From: Pseudo-nitzschia pungens
Taxonomy: Eukaryota; Bacillariophyta; Bacillariophyceae; Bacillariales; Bacillariaceae
Direction of reading: 5' to 3'
Assembly: GCA_037355855.1 (NCBI GenBank)
Contig: CM074764.1
Span: forward strand, 3,348,001 to 3,412,000
Length of the DNA: 64,000 bases
Positions 54,275 to 63,754 of the stretch are shown here, one piece after another. The notes under the pieces are model-generated. The model was given only the letters and a program-made list of their open reading frames with translations. It was not told the DNA's origin and did not search any database. Made by a program: the position numbers and the translations under genes. Each line of letters begins with the position of its first letter. Position 1 is the stretch's first letter.

Positions 54275-55430
54275 ACAGCGCTACAGGCTTAGCAACAGGC
54301 TTAGCAACAGGCTTAGCAACAGGCTTAGCAGCAGACCTATCCTGTTTAGTATGGATGCTAGCAGAGTTTACTAGGGTCGCCGCGTACGATTTGTACCAAT
54401 CGTACGTACCCCGAGTAAAGCACCTGTTATGGTGTAGCTAAATACTACAGGGTTAGGGTTGCTAATGCTACGAGATACTGGTGATGCTAACCTACCATAA
54501 TATCATGCTAAGATACTATGCTACCGCAGGGGTCAGGTCACTGGTGTACAATATGTACTATGACCGGACGCCTGACCCAAACAGTTACCCAACGCGCTAG
54601 CACACCTTTGAATCTAATTTTAATCGGAGCTACGCTACGCTACTCCGTACGCTACCCGTATAATACAGTACTGGAGCTACAGAGCTCTATTATCTACGAG
54701 TTATCGGAACGTGTATCCCCTGTAGCGCACCCTGTAGCGCTGTATCCAGCGCTACGATACTCCGATACGCTACTCCGTATAATACAGTACAGGAGCTACA
54801 GAGCTCCGTTATTCTACGAGTTATCGAAACGCTACGATACAGCGCTACGCTACAGCGCTATCGACACGTTGCTGCTTGCTGCTTGCAGTCCCCCCCCTGT
54901 ATTATCGACGCGTTGCTGCTGCTTGCTGCTTGCAGTCCTCCCCCTGTATTATCGACGCGTTGCTGCTGCTTGCTGCTTGCTGTCCCCCCTCCCCTGTATT
55001 ATCGATGCGTTGCTGCTACAGCGCTACAGGGGATACAGCGCTACAGGGGATCAGCGCAGCTCAGCTCTGTATCGTATCGTTCCGATAACTCGTAGATAAT
55101 AGAGCTCTGTAGCTCCAGTACTGTATTATACGGGTAGCGTACGGAGTAGCGTAGTAGCGTAGCTCCGCTTATTAATTTAATTCAAAGGTGTGCTAGCGCG
55201 TTGGGTAACTGTTTGGGTCAGGCGTCCGGTCATAGTACATATTGTACGCCAGTGACCCGACCCCGGCGGTAGCATAGTATCTTAGCATGGTAGCATGGTA
55301 GGTTAGCATATCCAGTACGTATTTCGTAGCATTAGCAACCCTAACCTTGTAGCACTCAGCTACACTGTATTTTTTAATGCGGATGCTATCCGGGGTATGT
55401 ACAACTGGTACAAATCGTACGCGACAAGCC
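54275..55430. repeat. Large inverted repeat around the G-run minisatellite
   Basis: Arms about 54383-54722 and 55078-55424 (reverse), roughly 340 bp and clearly homologous: GGTTAGGGTTGCTAATGCTACGA, GTACAATATGTACTATGACC, GGACGCCTGACCCAAACAGT, TACCCAACGCGCTAGCACAC and TACAGAGCTCTATTATCTACG in both. The left arm is preceded by GGCTTAGCAACA units (54283-54330). Between the arms are AGCGCTACGATAC words and three to four minisatellite units (54870-55015). No gene. Confidence 0.88.
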
Positions 55431-55941
55431 TGGGTCAAAATGGTATTTTTGTCGCGAGGTGGGGGGGGTTGCGAAAAACTTGGAAGAAACCTCGCGAAAA
55501 TCAAGGTTAAGGTTGCGCGTGGCATAATTTAGGCTTGATTTTCTCGAAAATAGGTCGCGTTGGGTCGCGTTGGGTCGCGTGACAGTTATTAGACGCAGGC
55601 TGATTGTCAACTCCTAACATTGTCCGTTTCCTCGTTAACAATTCTTCATATTTGTCAGTTGCTCCCAACCCAACGTCCAATGCTTGTCCCCAACGGATTC
55701 ATTTTGGCCATTCATTTCATCCCATATTGCTATATTTTTGGCACCAATATTTCATTCCCAATTTTCATTTGTCCGTTGGTGCTACATCAGCCTTGTTAGC
55801 TTGCTTACCTCCTGACAACCAAGTGGAACCAATGCATAAATGCTCACGTGTCAGTATCCTGGTGCCCTCCTTTTCTCACTTTCTTTGATAGTGGAAATCC
55901 GGCAAAAGAACCAAAGCATCAATGCTTGCGTTGTGAGATTC
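55431..55941. other. Non-coding stretch
   Basis: GGGTCGCGTT repeats (55555-55585) and CAGTTATTAGACG, also near 10160 and 34345. The rest has no repeat or convincing frame. Confidence 0.4.
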
Positions 55942-56070
55942 AGAAGCCCGCCATTTCTTTCCTTTCGGCCTGTAAATTTTCATCAATACTAGCGTGGTAA
56001 CATTCCGAAGCCCGCCGTTTCTTTTCTTTCAGCCTGTAAATTTTCATCAATACTAGCGCGGTAACATTCC
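55942..56070 (+). repeat. 64-bp tandem pair upstream of the 56.1-kb gene
   Basis: (G)AAGCCCGCC(A/G)TTTCTTT(C/T), CAGCCTGTAAATTTTCATCA and GCG(T/C)GGTAACATTCC occur twice, 64 bp apart, ending 70 bp before the ATG. They lie where a promoter or 5' leader would be. Confidence 0.85.
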
Positions 56071-56140
56071 AGTACACCACAACATTTACTCACATATCGC
56101 CCCGCAAGTCCTGCTTCCTCTCACAACAAAAAACATAGCT

Positions 56141-58414
56141 ATGGACAATATATCACCCCTAACACAGGCTAAGAAAGGGAGTATTGATGGCGCGGCCCCG
56201 CCAACCACACCAAAAGCACCCACCCTACTACGCTGGGATGCTGCTACCTCACTCTTTCTTGATACAGGTGACTTATCTCCCAGCACCGCCGGGATGTTCG
56301 TATCCCTAGCCGCACAGGAACACCAGAACAACCCAACTTTGCCTTCGACGGAGGCAATTTCGCCAGACCGCGCTCTTCTGATGAAGCGAATCGACACCAT
56401 CGATAAACTCGGAGTTAACACCCCAACTAAAAAAAGCCTGAAGGATGCTGTTTCCACATTGTATGTTAAAAACCACAGCCGAAAGAAACCTCCACCCCAC
56501 GCATCGGCCAATGGTCAAGGTACCGCACTGCCACGGAAGAAGTTAGACTTTTCACCACTTCCTACTTCCAACAAGGCGCTTCACCAACATAGCAGCAGAA
56601 AAACTATCAATTGGAAGATTGCTAAACGAACGACATTTCCCACCATGGATGCTGCGTTTCAATTCATGTCAAAACGTCATCCAGTTCTCCGGCGACGATC
56701 ATCAAAGAAGAACGCCAAATATCTACCACCTGGAAAAACATACGTTTTTCAGTGTTACACCTCCAAGGGGGTATGGAGTTCCTGTAGAGCCCATGTTGAA
56801 GATCACGACAGTGCCCATTTCGCTGTCAAGGTCAACATCGTGAAAACCTGTAACTGCAAGGAAATAACAACAAGGGGGGTCCCATATAGTGACAGTCCCA
56901 TCGTTAAACAGGTCGTGGAAGGACAACCTACATCAATGAAGCCTTGCACTTTAGCTGGGGAAGTTCTCAAGGTCCTGGTCCAAAAGGAGAGCAAATCGGT
57001 TTCATCCCCCGAGTTGAGGGAGGCTATGCAGGGGAAGCTTCGAGACAAGTTCAAATATATGCAAAAGAAAGATAGAACCACGGGTGCCTTACCCATCACA
57101 GTCATGAACGTCAATGACCTAATTCACATCAAACAATCATCACGATTCACATTACCCGATATGCCCAATGCGGAAATCAAGTTGGAACAGGGTCTGAAGG
57201 AGTGGGGGACTTTGCTATATGATCAAGGTTTACTTACAGTATCCCCACCAGAAGGCAACCTTGACGCACGCAGCCAGGCATTCAACCTGATGACCATCCG
57301 TGACGACAAATCGAACAAACTAACAAAAGATCAAAGCAATGCAGAGAGGAATCTCCAGTTGTGGTTAGCAAGGGGGGAAAATAAGCTCGTTGATGTTTTT
57401 TTCACTTCCTACGTTGACAGACCATACTTCAATATCTGGTACATTGGCGCTACAGGCGTCCCAGGATGTATTCCACAGAACCAAGCTAACGAACGGGCCA
57501 CACTAGAGATCAAGGGAACCTGCAAATTGGAGGGGCTTTGTACAATTGGGAAAAATATAGGGTCAATGTTGAAGCACGAATTTCCAAAAGCCATCTACAT
57601 GATGTCACTCAAGCGAGCAACGGTCACTCGTGAAATTCAACAACTGAACAAGAAGCGAGTTTTCAACAGGCTCGCTACCCATTACAGGCAATTTGCTCGT
57701 TATTGCACCACAATCAACACAAAGATAGACATTCGGGAAAGTGGTGAAAGTGTTTGGTATCTAAACACCCAAGCATCCCTCGGAAATCTCGTCACTTTAG
57801 AGAGGATCAGTCAATACGAAGAGACCCTGTCTGGGAAAAACGATAAACCCGTCCACCACGACCAACGAGAGGAATACGTGAATGCTGTTCACAGTCTGTG
57901 TAAAGTGAGATGTTCCATTCTGCAGGACGGTGAGACCAAAGGTTCCAAGCTGTACGAAGGGTCCTGTATTTCCTATTTGAAACAACTCTTTTGTGTACAT
58001 GCGGCTTACCTTCAATATAAGGACACTAAAGAGATGAAGAGGATGATGACATCCATTCCCAATACAAAGCCTAGACGGAACAAGCTAAGTCGAGCAGACA
58101 ATTTCAGCCGAGATTTTATCCGTCTGCTAAATCAAACCGGAACCAATATACACACGGCAACAAATATACTTATCAACTCCAAGACCAAAGAAACATATTT
58201 CTCGAGGAGCATTCGGAACAGTACCTCCATCACAACTCTAACATCTCAGTTTTTGTTGCGCAAAAGGAACCGATATTTCATAAACCAGCACCACATCGGT
58301 CTCGTGAAAGATGCCTTTATGCATTCCTCTGATATATTGCAAATTGCGTCGACATTAGCCAATTCTTCCGTGATAGCAAAAATGAGACCCGTAGAGATTC
58401 GGGTTGGCAGTTAA
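56141..58414 (+). CDS. MULE-derived protein lacking most of the DDE core (757 aa)
   Basis: Open from ATG 56141 to TAA 58412-58414. Residues ~165-235 read YVFQCYTSKGVWSSCRAHV…NIVKTCNC, the WRKY/FLYWCH-like zinc domain at the N-terminus of many MULE transposases. ELREAMQGKLRD…TVMNVNDLIHI resembles the segment before the catalytic domain. The C-terminal half has WYIGATGVPG…NERATLEIKG, which resembles the region of the third catalytic Glu, and GSCISYLKQLFCVHA, a degenerate SWIM-type finger. Only about 100 residues separate these halves and I find neither the first two Asp motifs nor a CxxH. So it is probably non-catalytic: domesticated, an accessory DNA-binding protein, or a recently deleted transposase. 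Confidence 0.55.
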   Translation: MDNISPLTQAKKGSIDGAAPPTTPKAPTLLRWDAATSLFLDTGDLSPSTAGMFVSLAAQEHQNNPTLPSTEAISPDRALLMKRIDTIDKLGVNTPTKKSLKDAVSTLYVKNHSRKKPPPHASANGQGTALPRKKLDFSPLPTSNKALHQHSSRKTINWKIAKRTTFPTMDAAFQFMSKRHPVLRRRSSKKNAKYLPPGKTYVFQCYTSKGVWSSCRAHVEDHDSAHFAVKVNIVKTCNCKEITTRGVPYSDSPIVKQVVEGQPTSMKPCTLAGEVLKVLVQKESKSVSSPELREAMQGKLRDKFKYMQKKDRTTGALPITVMNVNDLIHIKQSSRFTLPDMPNAEIKLEQGLKEWGTLLYDQGLLTVSPPEGNLDARSQAFNLMTIRDDKSNKLTKDQSNAERNLQLWLARGENKLVDVFFTSYVDRPYFNIWYIGATGVPGCIPQNQANERATLEIKGTCKLEGLCTIGKNIGSMLKHEFPKAIYMMSLKRATVTREIQQLNKKRVFNRLATHYRQFARYCTTINTKIDIRESGESVWYLNTQASLGNLVTLERISQYEETLSGKNDKPVHHDQREEYVNAVHSLCKVRCSILQDGETKGSKLYEGSCISYLKQLFCVHAAYLQYKDTKEMKRMMTSIPNTKPRRNKLSRADNFSRDFIRLLNQTGTNIHTATNILINSKTKETYFSRSIRNSTSITTLTSQFLLRKRNRYFINQHHIGLVKDAFMHSSDILQIASTLANSSVIAKMRPVEIRVGS

Positions 58415-58415
58415 T

Positions 58416-59045
58416 GAGCGATTCCCGAAATAAATAAATTTAAAATAAACACATGTTTATTACATTAATTGTGACGTGGCAAACATATCAATATGTGCTC
58501 AAACACACAAATATAAATTTCTGTGTATGAAAAATTTAAAATCTCTCCGAGCATCTGAACGCCCGGAGAGATTTAAAACGCCTGTTTAAATTTATAAGGA
58601 ATCTAGAAAACAAGAACCGACTCAAAATTCCAGTCACTCAATGGATGTCAATCGACCAACGGTCAACAAAAACATGTGTTTCTTTTGGCAAGTTGGAGTA
58701 TCTTTTTTCGTCTATCATTTTTTCAGTTTGCTGTTGCTGTCTACTACCTCACACTCCCCCCCCATCCAGTCGGTGTTTTGCCACAGTCCGTGTTGCCTCT
58801 GTTGTTGCTGTTGTTGCTGTTGTTGCTGTTTTTCTGCACCTCTTTTATTAAGGACCATCCATCCATCGACCATCTATCCACCATCCAGCGAAAGAACACT
58901 GACGTAAATAGCGGCCAACCTAGCGTGTATAACCACGGTAATAGCGCTTTCCGAAACGGCACCACCGCCATTGCTCTGTGCCTCTTGTGGTTGCAAAGTT
59001 GCGCCTCCTCATAATCCAAAAATACCAAAATCGATAACAGTCAAC
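58416..59045. other. Harbinger 5' region
   Basis: After the TIR: AT-rich DNA with an inverted pair AAATCTCTCCG…CGGAGAGATTT (58542-58575) able to form a hairpin, then GTTGTTGCTGTTGTTGCTG microsatellite (58800-58835). Probable promoter and leader of the Myb-like gene. Confidence 0.5.
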
Positions 59046-59945
59046 ATGCCAGCAGGAGGATCAGGCCAGAGACCCAGGTGTGGTAATTATACCGACGTCG
59101 AACTCAGGCACTTGTACGGTGTGTTGAAGGAGGTCTTACCAATTGGACCAGATGAGTGGCAGAAAGTTGTTGATAAACATGCTGAGAAATTTCCAGGGAG
59201 AGACCTTGAGTCCATTCGTAGGAAATATTCCACTTCCCACAGGAAGCAGGTCCCCACAGGAGATCCACTGTGCCCATGGCATGTAAAGGAGGCCAAGCGA
59301 ATCAAACGTATGATTGGAGAGAGGGCCGAACTTGGATTTCCAGAAGATGAGGTCTTTGATCTTGAAAGGGGAGAGTTTGTCTCTACTAACCAGACCACAC
59401 CACCACCACCTCCTCTTCGACAACCTTCCCAGAATGATGAAGACAGCGTCGAGGATGCCGACAATACACCCGCGGAAGAGTCACGAGCTGTTTTGACTCC
59501 AGGGACTACCATTCCGGGGACTACTTCCATTTCTGGTTTGGCAAGTACAGCTAGTACTTCAAAGAGACAGTATCACAGGAAAGCAACCAATCAAGAGGAT
59601 GTCCTTAGTGTCCTTCAGAACTCTGTGAACTTACAGAAAGAGGCTCTCGCGGATGCTAAAGAGCAACGACAGATGGCTCTCGACGATGCTAAAGAGCAAC
59701 GACAGATGGCTCTCGACGATGCTAAAGAGCAACGACAGATGATCCTCGAAACTATCCAAGCTTGTATCTCAGGTGCTGTGGAGTTTTCCAAGAATATTCT
59801 TGCCGGTACTGTCGGTAACAATAATAGTATCAGCTCCGTCGCAGCTGTCGCGTCAACAGAGACTACCCTTGGTACTGCTTCCGATAACAAGAAGAGAAAG
59901 CGCCGTGACAGTATCGAGACTGACAGCGACGACTCTCTCTTGTAG
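59046..59945 (+). CDS. Harbinger Myb-like DNA-binding protein (299 aa)
   Basis: Start at ATG 59046; an upstream in-frame extension lacks good context. Residues ~10-95 form a Myb/SANT-like (DUF6818-type) domain: YTDVELRHLYGVLKEVLPIG, EWQKVVDKHAEKFPGRDLES, RKYSTSHRKQVPTGDPLCPW. A Pro run and acidic linker follow, then a helical segment with three 11-residue repeats (DAKEQRQMALD, encoded by 33-bp repeats at 59655-59750) likely forming a coiled coil, and a basic end (KKRKRRD). In Harbinger elements the Myb-like partner is needed for nuclear import of the transposase and TIR binding. It converges on the transposase gene, with stops 113 bp apart. Confidence 0.82.
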   Translation: MPAGGSGQRPRCGNYTDVELRHLYGVLKEVLPIGPDEWQKVVDKHAEKFPGRDLESIRRKYSTSHRKQVPTGDPLCPWHVKEAKRIKRMIGERAELGFPEDEVFDLERGEFVSTNQTTPPPPPLRQPSQNDEDSVEDADNTPAEESRAVLTPGTTIPGTTSISGLASTASTSKRQYHRKATNQEDVLSVLQNSVNLQKEALADAKEQRQMALDDAKEQRQMALDDAKEQRQMILETIQACISGAVEFSKNILAGTVGNNNSISSVAAVASTETTLGTASDNKKRKRRDSIETDSDDSLL

Positions 59946-60057
59946 AATTTTTCTTTGCCAGGAACATAAGTATGCTTGTTGTTAAGGCTACAGGCTAATT
60001 TTAGTAGTTATCAAACAAAAACCCGAAAATAATTAAATCAATCGAAACTCGCTATTA

Positions 60058-61239
60058 CTAATTATTAAGGCTATCAAAGAAGTCGTTCGCAGTGTCAGTG
60101 GGAATCAACTCGTAAGAGAAGAACCCTTTTGTTTTGCTCATAAAAGTGTTGAGGATTGTATTGATCTGCACCCTTGTTGTTTGGTAGTTGTATAGAAGGA
60201 TTGCAAGATAGAGTATCACTTTCCTCTCTCCAAAGTGTTCTAAGGACATGTTGTCCTTCAGTCGTGGAAATCCCCCTTGGATCTGTCGCATCCCCCACTC
60301 AGAGAGTTGTCGACAGCTAGTCGCGGCGTTGTTGAGAACCACATTCCTTGGGGTGTCAGGATCTTGCTGTCCACTCTTGATAAGGAAGTCTTTGCTTTGT
60401 CTGTGAAAAGCTGAGTCGACCACTACCCTTGCATTGAAATCATCGAACACCTTCTCCATCTTGTCGTATAAGCCATAGTCAGATATTGCACTGTCGTGCC
60501 AACATCCCGGACCATTTAATATTGCTGCTCGAACTTTCCCATCTGGAGCAAACAGTAGGACAGAGTTGATGAATGTTCCAGTGGTCCAACTATTGTAGAA
60601 CCGGTTCTGTACCAACCAGTTTGTCGACTTTTCGAATGGAAGTTTAAGTCCATCACAGGCGCCCCATACCCTATATTCTCCTAAGACTGGGTACTTGGCA
60701 GCAAGAGCTTGGATATAGAGTTCGACCTCTTCGGCAGTTGGCAAACTGACTCTTGCAAGGGGGGGTGTTTGCAACACTGAAAGCATAATCCTACGGGCGA
60801 ATCGAAGCCATTTGTACATTGGAGTAGAAGTTACACCAAAGGCCCAGCCTATTCCTCTCGCAGCTGATCCTCGGGTTCGGTACCAATACAAGAGGAGTCC
60901 AAGGCAACCAATTGCATCAAGTTCCCTTTTTCTCCCTGATTTCGTTTTCAACTTCCGGATGATTGCCGTATCGACGTCGTATGTGTATGTATCATACTCC
61001 GGCTCGAACAGTTCAAGCAATTCGTTAAAGACTTCATGGTTTACGCCACAGCAGTTTAGGAGGGCTTGCTCGTCCCCGGATCTGAACATGTAAAGGAAAG
61101 GGGAGAGATTGTATCTTCGAATTGCAATTCGGGGAAATCTACGATCTCTAAGCCTCTGGTCTTCTGAGGATAGCTTTGGATCGTTGTACGACGGAGCATA
61201 TTCAGTGTAGTAGTAGTAGCACAGTAGCTCAAGAGACAT
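60058..61239 (-). CDS. Harbinger transposase, HARBI1-like (393 aa)
   Basis: Intact DDE_4-type transposase from ATG 61239. N-terminal helix-turn-helix-like region GRKRELDAIGCLGLLLYWYRTRG and ARGIGWAFGVTSTPMYKWL; catalytic D196 (VWGACDGLKL), D275 (VVVDSAFHR) and E314 (SEWGMRQIQGGF). Also the conserved GPGCWHDS and AAILNG. Full family length, with no stop or shift, so it may be active or only recently silent. It would cut and join the element ends with the Myb-like partner. Convergent with the Myb-like gene. Confidence 0.92.
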   Translation of the reverse strand: MSLELLCYYYYTEYAPSYNDPKLSSEDQRLRDRRFPRIAIRRYNLSPFLYMFRSGDEQALLNCCGVNHEVFNELLELFEPEYDTYTYDVDTAIIRKLKTKSGRKRELDAIGCLGLLLYWYRTRGSAARGIGWAFGVTSTPMYKWLRFARRIMLSVLQTPPLARVSLPTAEEVELYIQALAAKYPVLGEYRVWGACDGLKLPFEKSTNWLVQNRFYNSWTTGTFINSVLLFAPDGKVRAAILNGPGCWHDSAISDYGLYDKMEKVFDDFNARVVVDSAFHRQSKDFLIKSGQQDPDTPRNVVLNNAATSCRQLSEWGMRQIQGGFPRLKDNMSLEHFGERKVILYLAILLYNYQTTRVQINTILNTFMSKTKGFFSYELIPTDTANDFFDSLNN

Positions 61240-61561
61240 GGTATTGCTGTTTTATCGATCGAAAAAAAGTGGAGAAAATTTCTATTGGAGAGCAAACTCC
61301 CCCCTGTTGTTGAGGATAGCAACTTCGACAAATTACAAAGAACACAAGATTGCCGGCGCGCAAAAATGAGTTGGTGGAGGTGCGGGTAGGGAATAAAGAG
61401 AGAATTTTTGTTTTTCGTAACAAGATTCCAAATTCCAAAATAGGCCTCTTAGGCGCCTGTCTGTCGTTCGAAATAAAAACACGTGCGTTGGGTGCGCCAA
61501 AAAGTATGTGGGCATATAATTTAAAATACGAAAATAAAATAAATCTTTTCGGGAATCGCTC
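61240..61561 (-). other. Harbinger right terminal region
   Basis: Promoter side of the transposase gene and right TIR (61547-61561). ACAAGATTCCAAATTCCAAAATAGGCCTC (about 61420) recurs almost exactly just outside the TIR (about 61589), a direct repeat straddling the right boundary. Confidence 0.5.
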
Positions 61562-61564
61562 AAT

Positions 61565-62029
61565 AGTAGACAGTTTTTGTTTCTTTCGACAAGATTCCAA
61601 ATTTCAAAATAGGCCTCGTGCGTTGAGACAGATCTAGTTCTTCCGTTGGGTGCGCAATTTTTATATGTGTTCTAATATTCCAGGAATGCTAATATGTAAT
61701 ACTCCGATATGTTATTCCGGGAATGACTCATTATTATTATTAGTAGTAGTGGCAGTAGTATTAGATTCATCTAGAGTAGTACGTACAGTATGTATGAGTC
61801 AGTCTTAATTTTAAAGTTGTACGTACAGAAATTACGTACTTTGACAGTTAAAAATCAACGTTATTTTCTATTTTCTAATTCATTCATATGAAGATATTCA
61901 AGGTGGTGCTATGATCTGTGCTAAGGCTCCTGTGTAGGAGAGTGTACTGGGGCTACAGGCAGCAGCCTCCAGTAACTGACTAACAGGTGCTGGGCTGAGT
62001 GCTAGAGCTGTGTGCTAAATGGTTAGCAA
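61565..62029. other. Non-coding stretch
   Basis: ATTATTATTATTAGTAGTAG microsatellite near 61735; otherwise no frame or repeat. Confidence 0.45.
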
Positions 62030-62680
62030 CAGGCTTAGCAGCAGGCTTAGCAACAGGCTTAGCAACAGGCTTAGCAGCAGACCTATCCTGTATAGTATGG
62101 ATGCTAGCAAAATTACTAGGGTCGCCGCGTACGATTTGTACCAATCGTACGTACCCCGAGTAAAGCACCTGTTATGGTGTAGCTAAATGCTACAGGGTTA
62201 GGGTTGCTAATGCTACGAGATACTGATGGTGCTACATACCATAATATCATGCTAAGATACGATGCTACCGCCGGGGTCGGGTCATTGGTGTATAATATGT
62301 ACCATGACCGGATACCCGGCCCAAACAGTTACCCAACGCGCTAGCATAAGTGAGCTAGCATACGATTGGATCGCTAATAATTAAGCGAAGCTTAATTAAG
62401 CGGAGCTACGCTACGCTACTCCGATACGCTACCCGTAGAATACAGTACCAGAGCTACAGAGCTCTGTTATTATACGAGTTATCGGAGCGCTGTCACGATA
62501 CAGAGCTGAGCGCTTTGGCTCAGCTCCTTTCACTCTTTCTTTTATGCTCTAAAATAAACACACCTATCATGCCCTCCTACCGATCGATTCCGATGTACCT
62601 CTAGGGAAGTGCTTTGTATTGCTTGAGCGTATGCAATAGACCTTGAACAGTCCACTGTAGACTCACGATTTGCCAGGACT
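62030..62680 (+). repeat. ~600-bp dispersed repeat, copy 2
   Basis: GGCTTAGCAACA units (62030-62085), then the same order of blocks as 36010-36600 and the left arm at 54283-54722 (GTCGCCGCGTACGATTTGTACC, GGTTAGGGTTGCTAATGCTACGAG, CAAACAGTTACCCAACGCGC, GGCTCAGCTCC, CGATGTACCTCTAGG, GTAGACTCACGATTTGCCAG). Confidence 0.88.
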
Positions 62681-62689
62681 TTATGTATT

Positions 62690-63754
62690 ATTATTGTTAA
62701 GGCTTTTCCTTATTTACAGACCAGTACGAGTCGAACTTATCTACAAGTCGATTAAGTTCCCCGAAGACCGCTGACGAGCGGATATCAACGCAGTTTATCA
62801 GACCCACCGCTCGACCCACTTCTACGAACCGGGACGCCGGCTAGAGCGCGTGATGAAATCCAGCTGGCTGATCACCACTGGCATCCATGCCTACACTTGG
62901 ATGTAAAACATCAGCTTATTGGACCAACGGCTGACATCGCGAGACCCCTGATGTTAATGGGGGGCCCTTCCCCAGCAGACAGACGCGCAAACCGACCGGA
63001 GCCCACACATCCACCTCTGGGGTCTATTGGTACAGAGTACAATAGCTGAGCATCATGGTGGCACCATGGAGGCTCGATCCGGTGGGGAAGGAGCAAGCAG
63101 GACGTGGAGAAAGCAGCGTCCATGATTCCCTGTTATTTTACAGGATTCAAGGGGACGTTTGCAACGGATGGAACCACACTGGAAAAAGAAAAGGCTTTCG
63201 TGGAGACAGACCACCACGTACTTTCCAGTGATGACAGTGTCCAGCAGAACAAGGACATGACGTCAGGACCATCCAACAAATGAGGCGCAGACAACCTCAA
63301 CGAGGCGCAGACAACCTCGAATCTGCTATACCATTGATTTTTTGATTTTAGCCAAGGGAATTTGGAATCGGACAAGCCAAGAACCCTGAGATCTGTCATA
63401 TCTCAAAATCAAATCGATTGGCCCAGAGCAGAAAGACCGAATAGAATTCTTCTTTTGGTCGTAATCAACCATCCAACCATCGAATCGGAACCATCGATGT
63501 GGATAGACGTCGGCATGAAACTGTTGACACGAAAGACGTCAACACGAAACTGTTGACATGAAAACGCTGACGTGATACCTTTTCTTTCGGAATTGTCGAT
63601 ACGGAACAATCGACAGCCCTCCGATCGATACGTAACCCTCTTCTTCTTTCGATCGACAATACTTCTCCGATCGAGGTGGAGACAGTCCCCACCACAAAAG
63701 AATTTGGAAACCGAAGCAAGTTAGTTACTCAGAGCAAGTCAAGCAAAGACAATC
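62690..63754 (+). other. Probable retroelement LTR/leader region
   Basis: Unique in this window and more GC-rich than the preceding repeats. TGTTAAGGCTTTTCC at 62696 has the form of an LTR start; a GAGGCGCAGACAACCTC duplication (63282-63315) and GATCGATA/CGATCGACA repetition (63600-63680) follow. I could not fix an LTR end or a primer-binding site. It leads into an ATG at 63755, as a retroelement leader would. Confidence 0.35.

Larger units (their letters stand above)
58416..61561. mobile_element. PIF/Harbinger DNA transposon with both genes
   Basis: 15-bp terminal inverted repeats GAGCGATTCCCGAAA at 58416-58430 and its complement at 61547-61561, flanked by AAT (58413-58415 and 61562-61564) as a 3-bp target duplication. 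Inside are the two convergent genes typical of the superfamily: a Myb-like protein (+) and a DDE transposase (-), both intact. The left end abuts the stop codon of the preceding MULE-derived ORF. Harbinger usually prefers TWA targets, so AAT is slightly atypical; if the TIR includes one more T the duplication is lost. Confidence 0.68.

Noticed and set aside
54450..54470. TTAGGG-containing sequence (GGGTTAGGGTTGC) as a telomere trace
   Set aside because: Only one unit, embedded in the same context in every copy of the dispersed repeat (36115, 55340 reverse, 62195); not a telomeric array.
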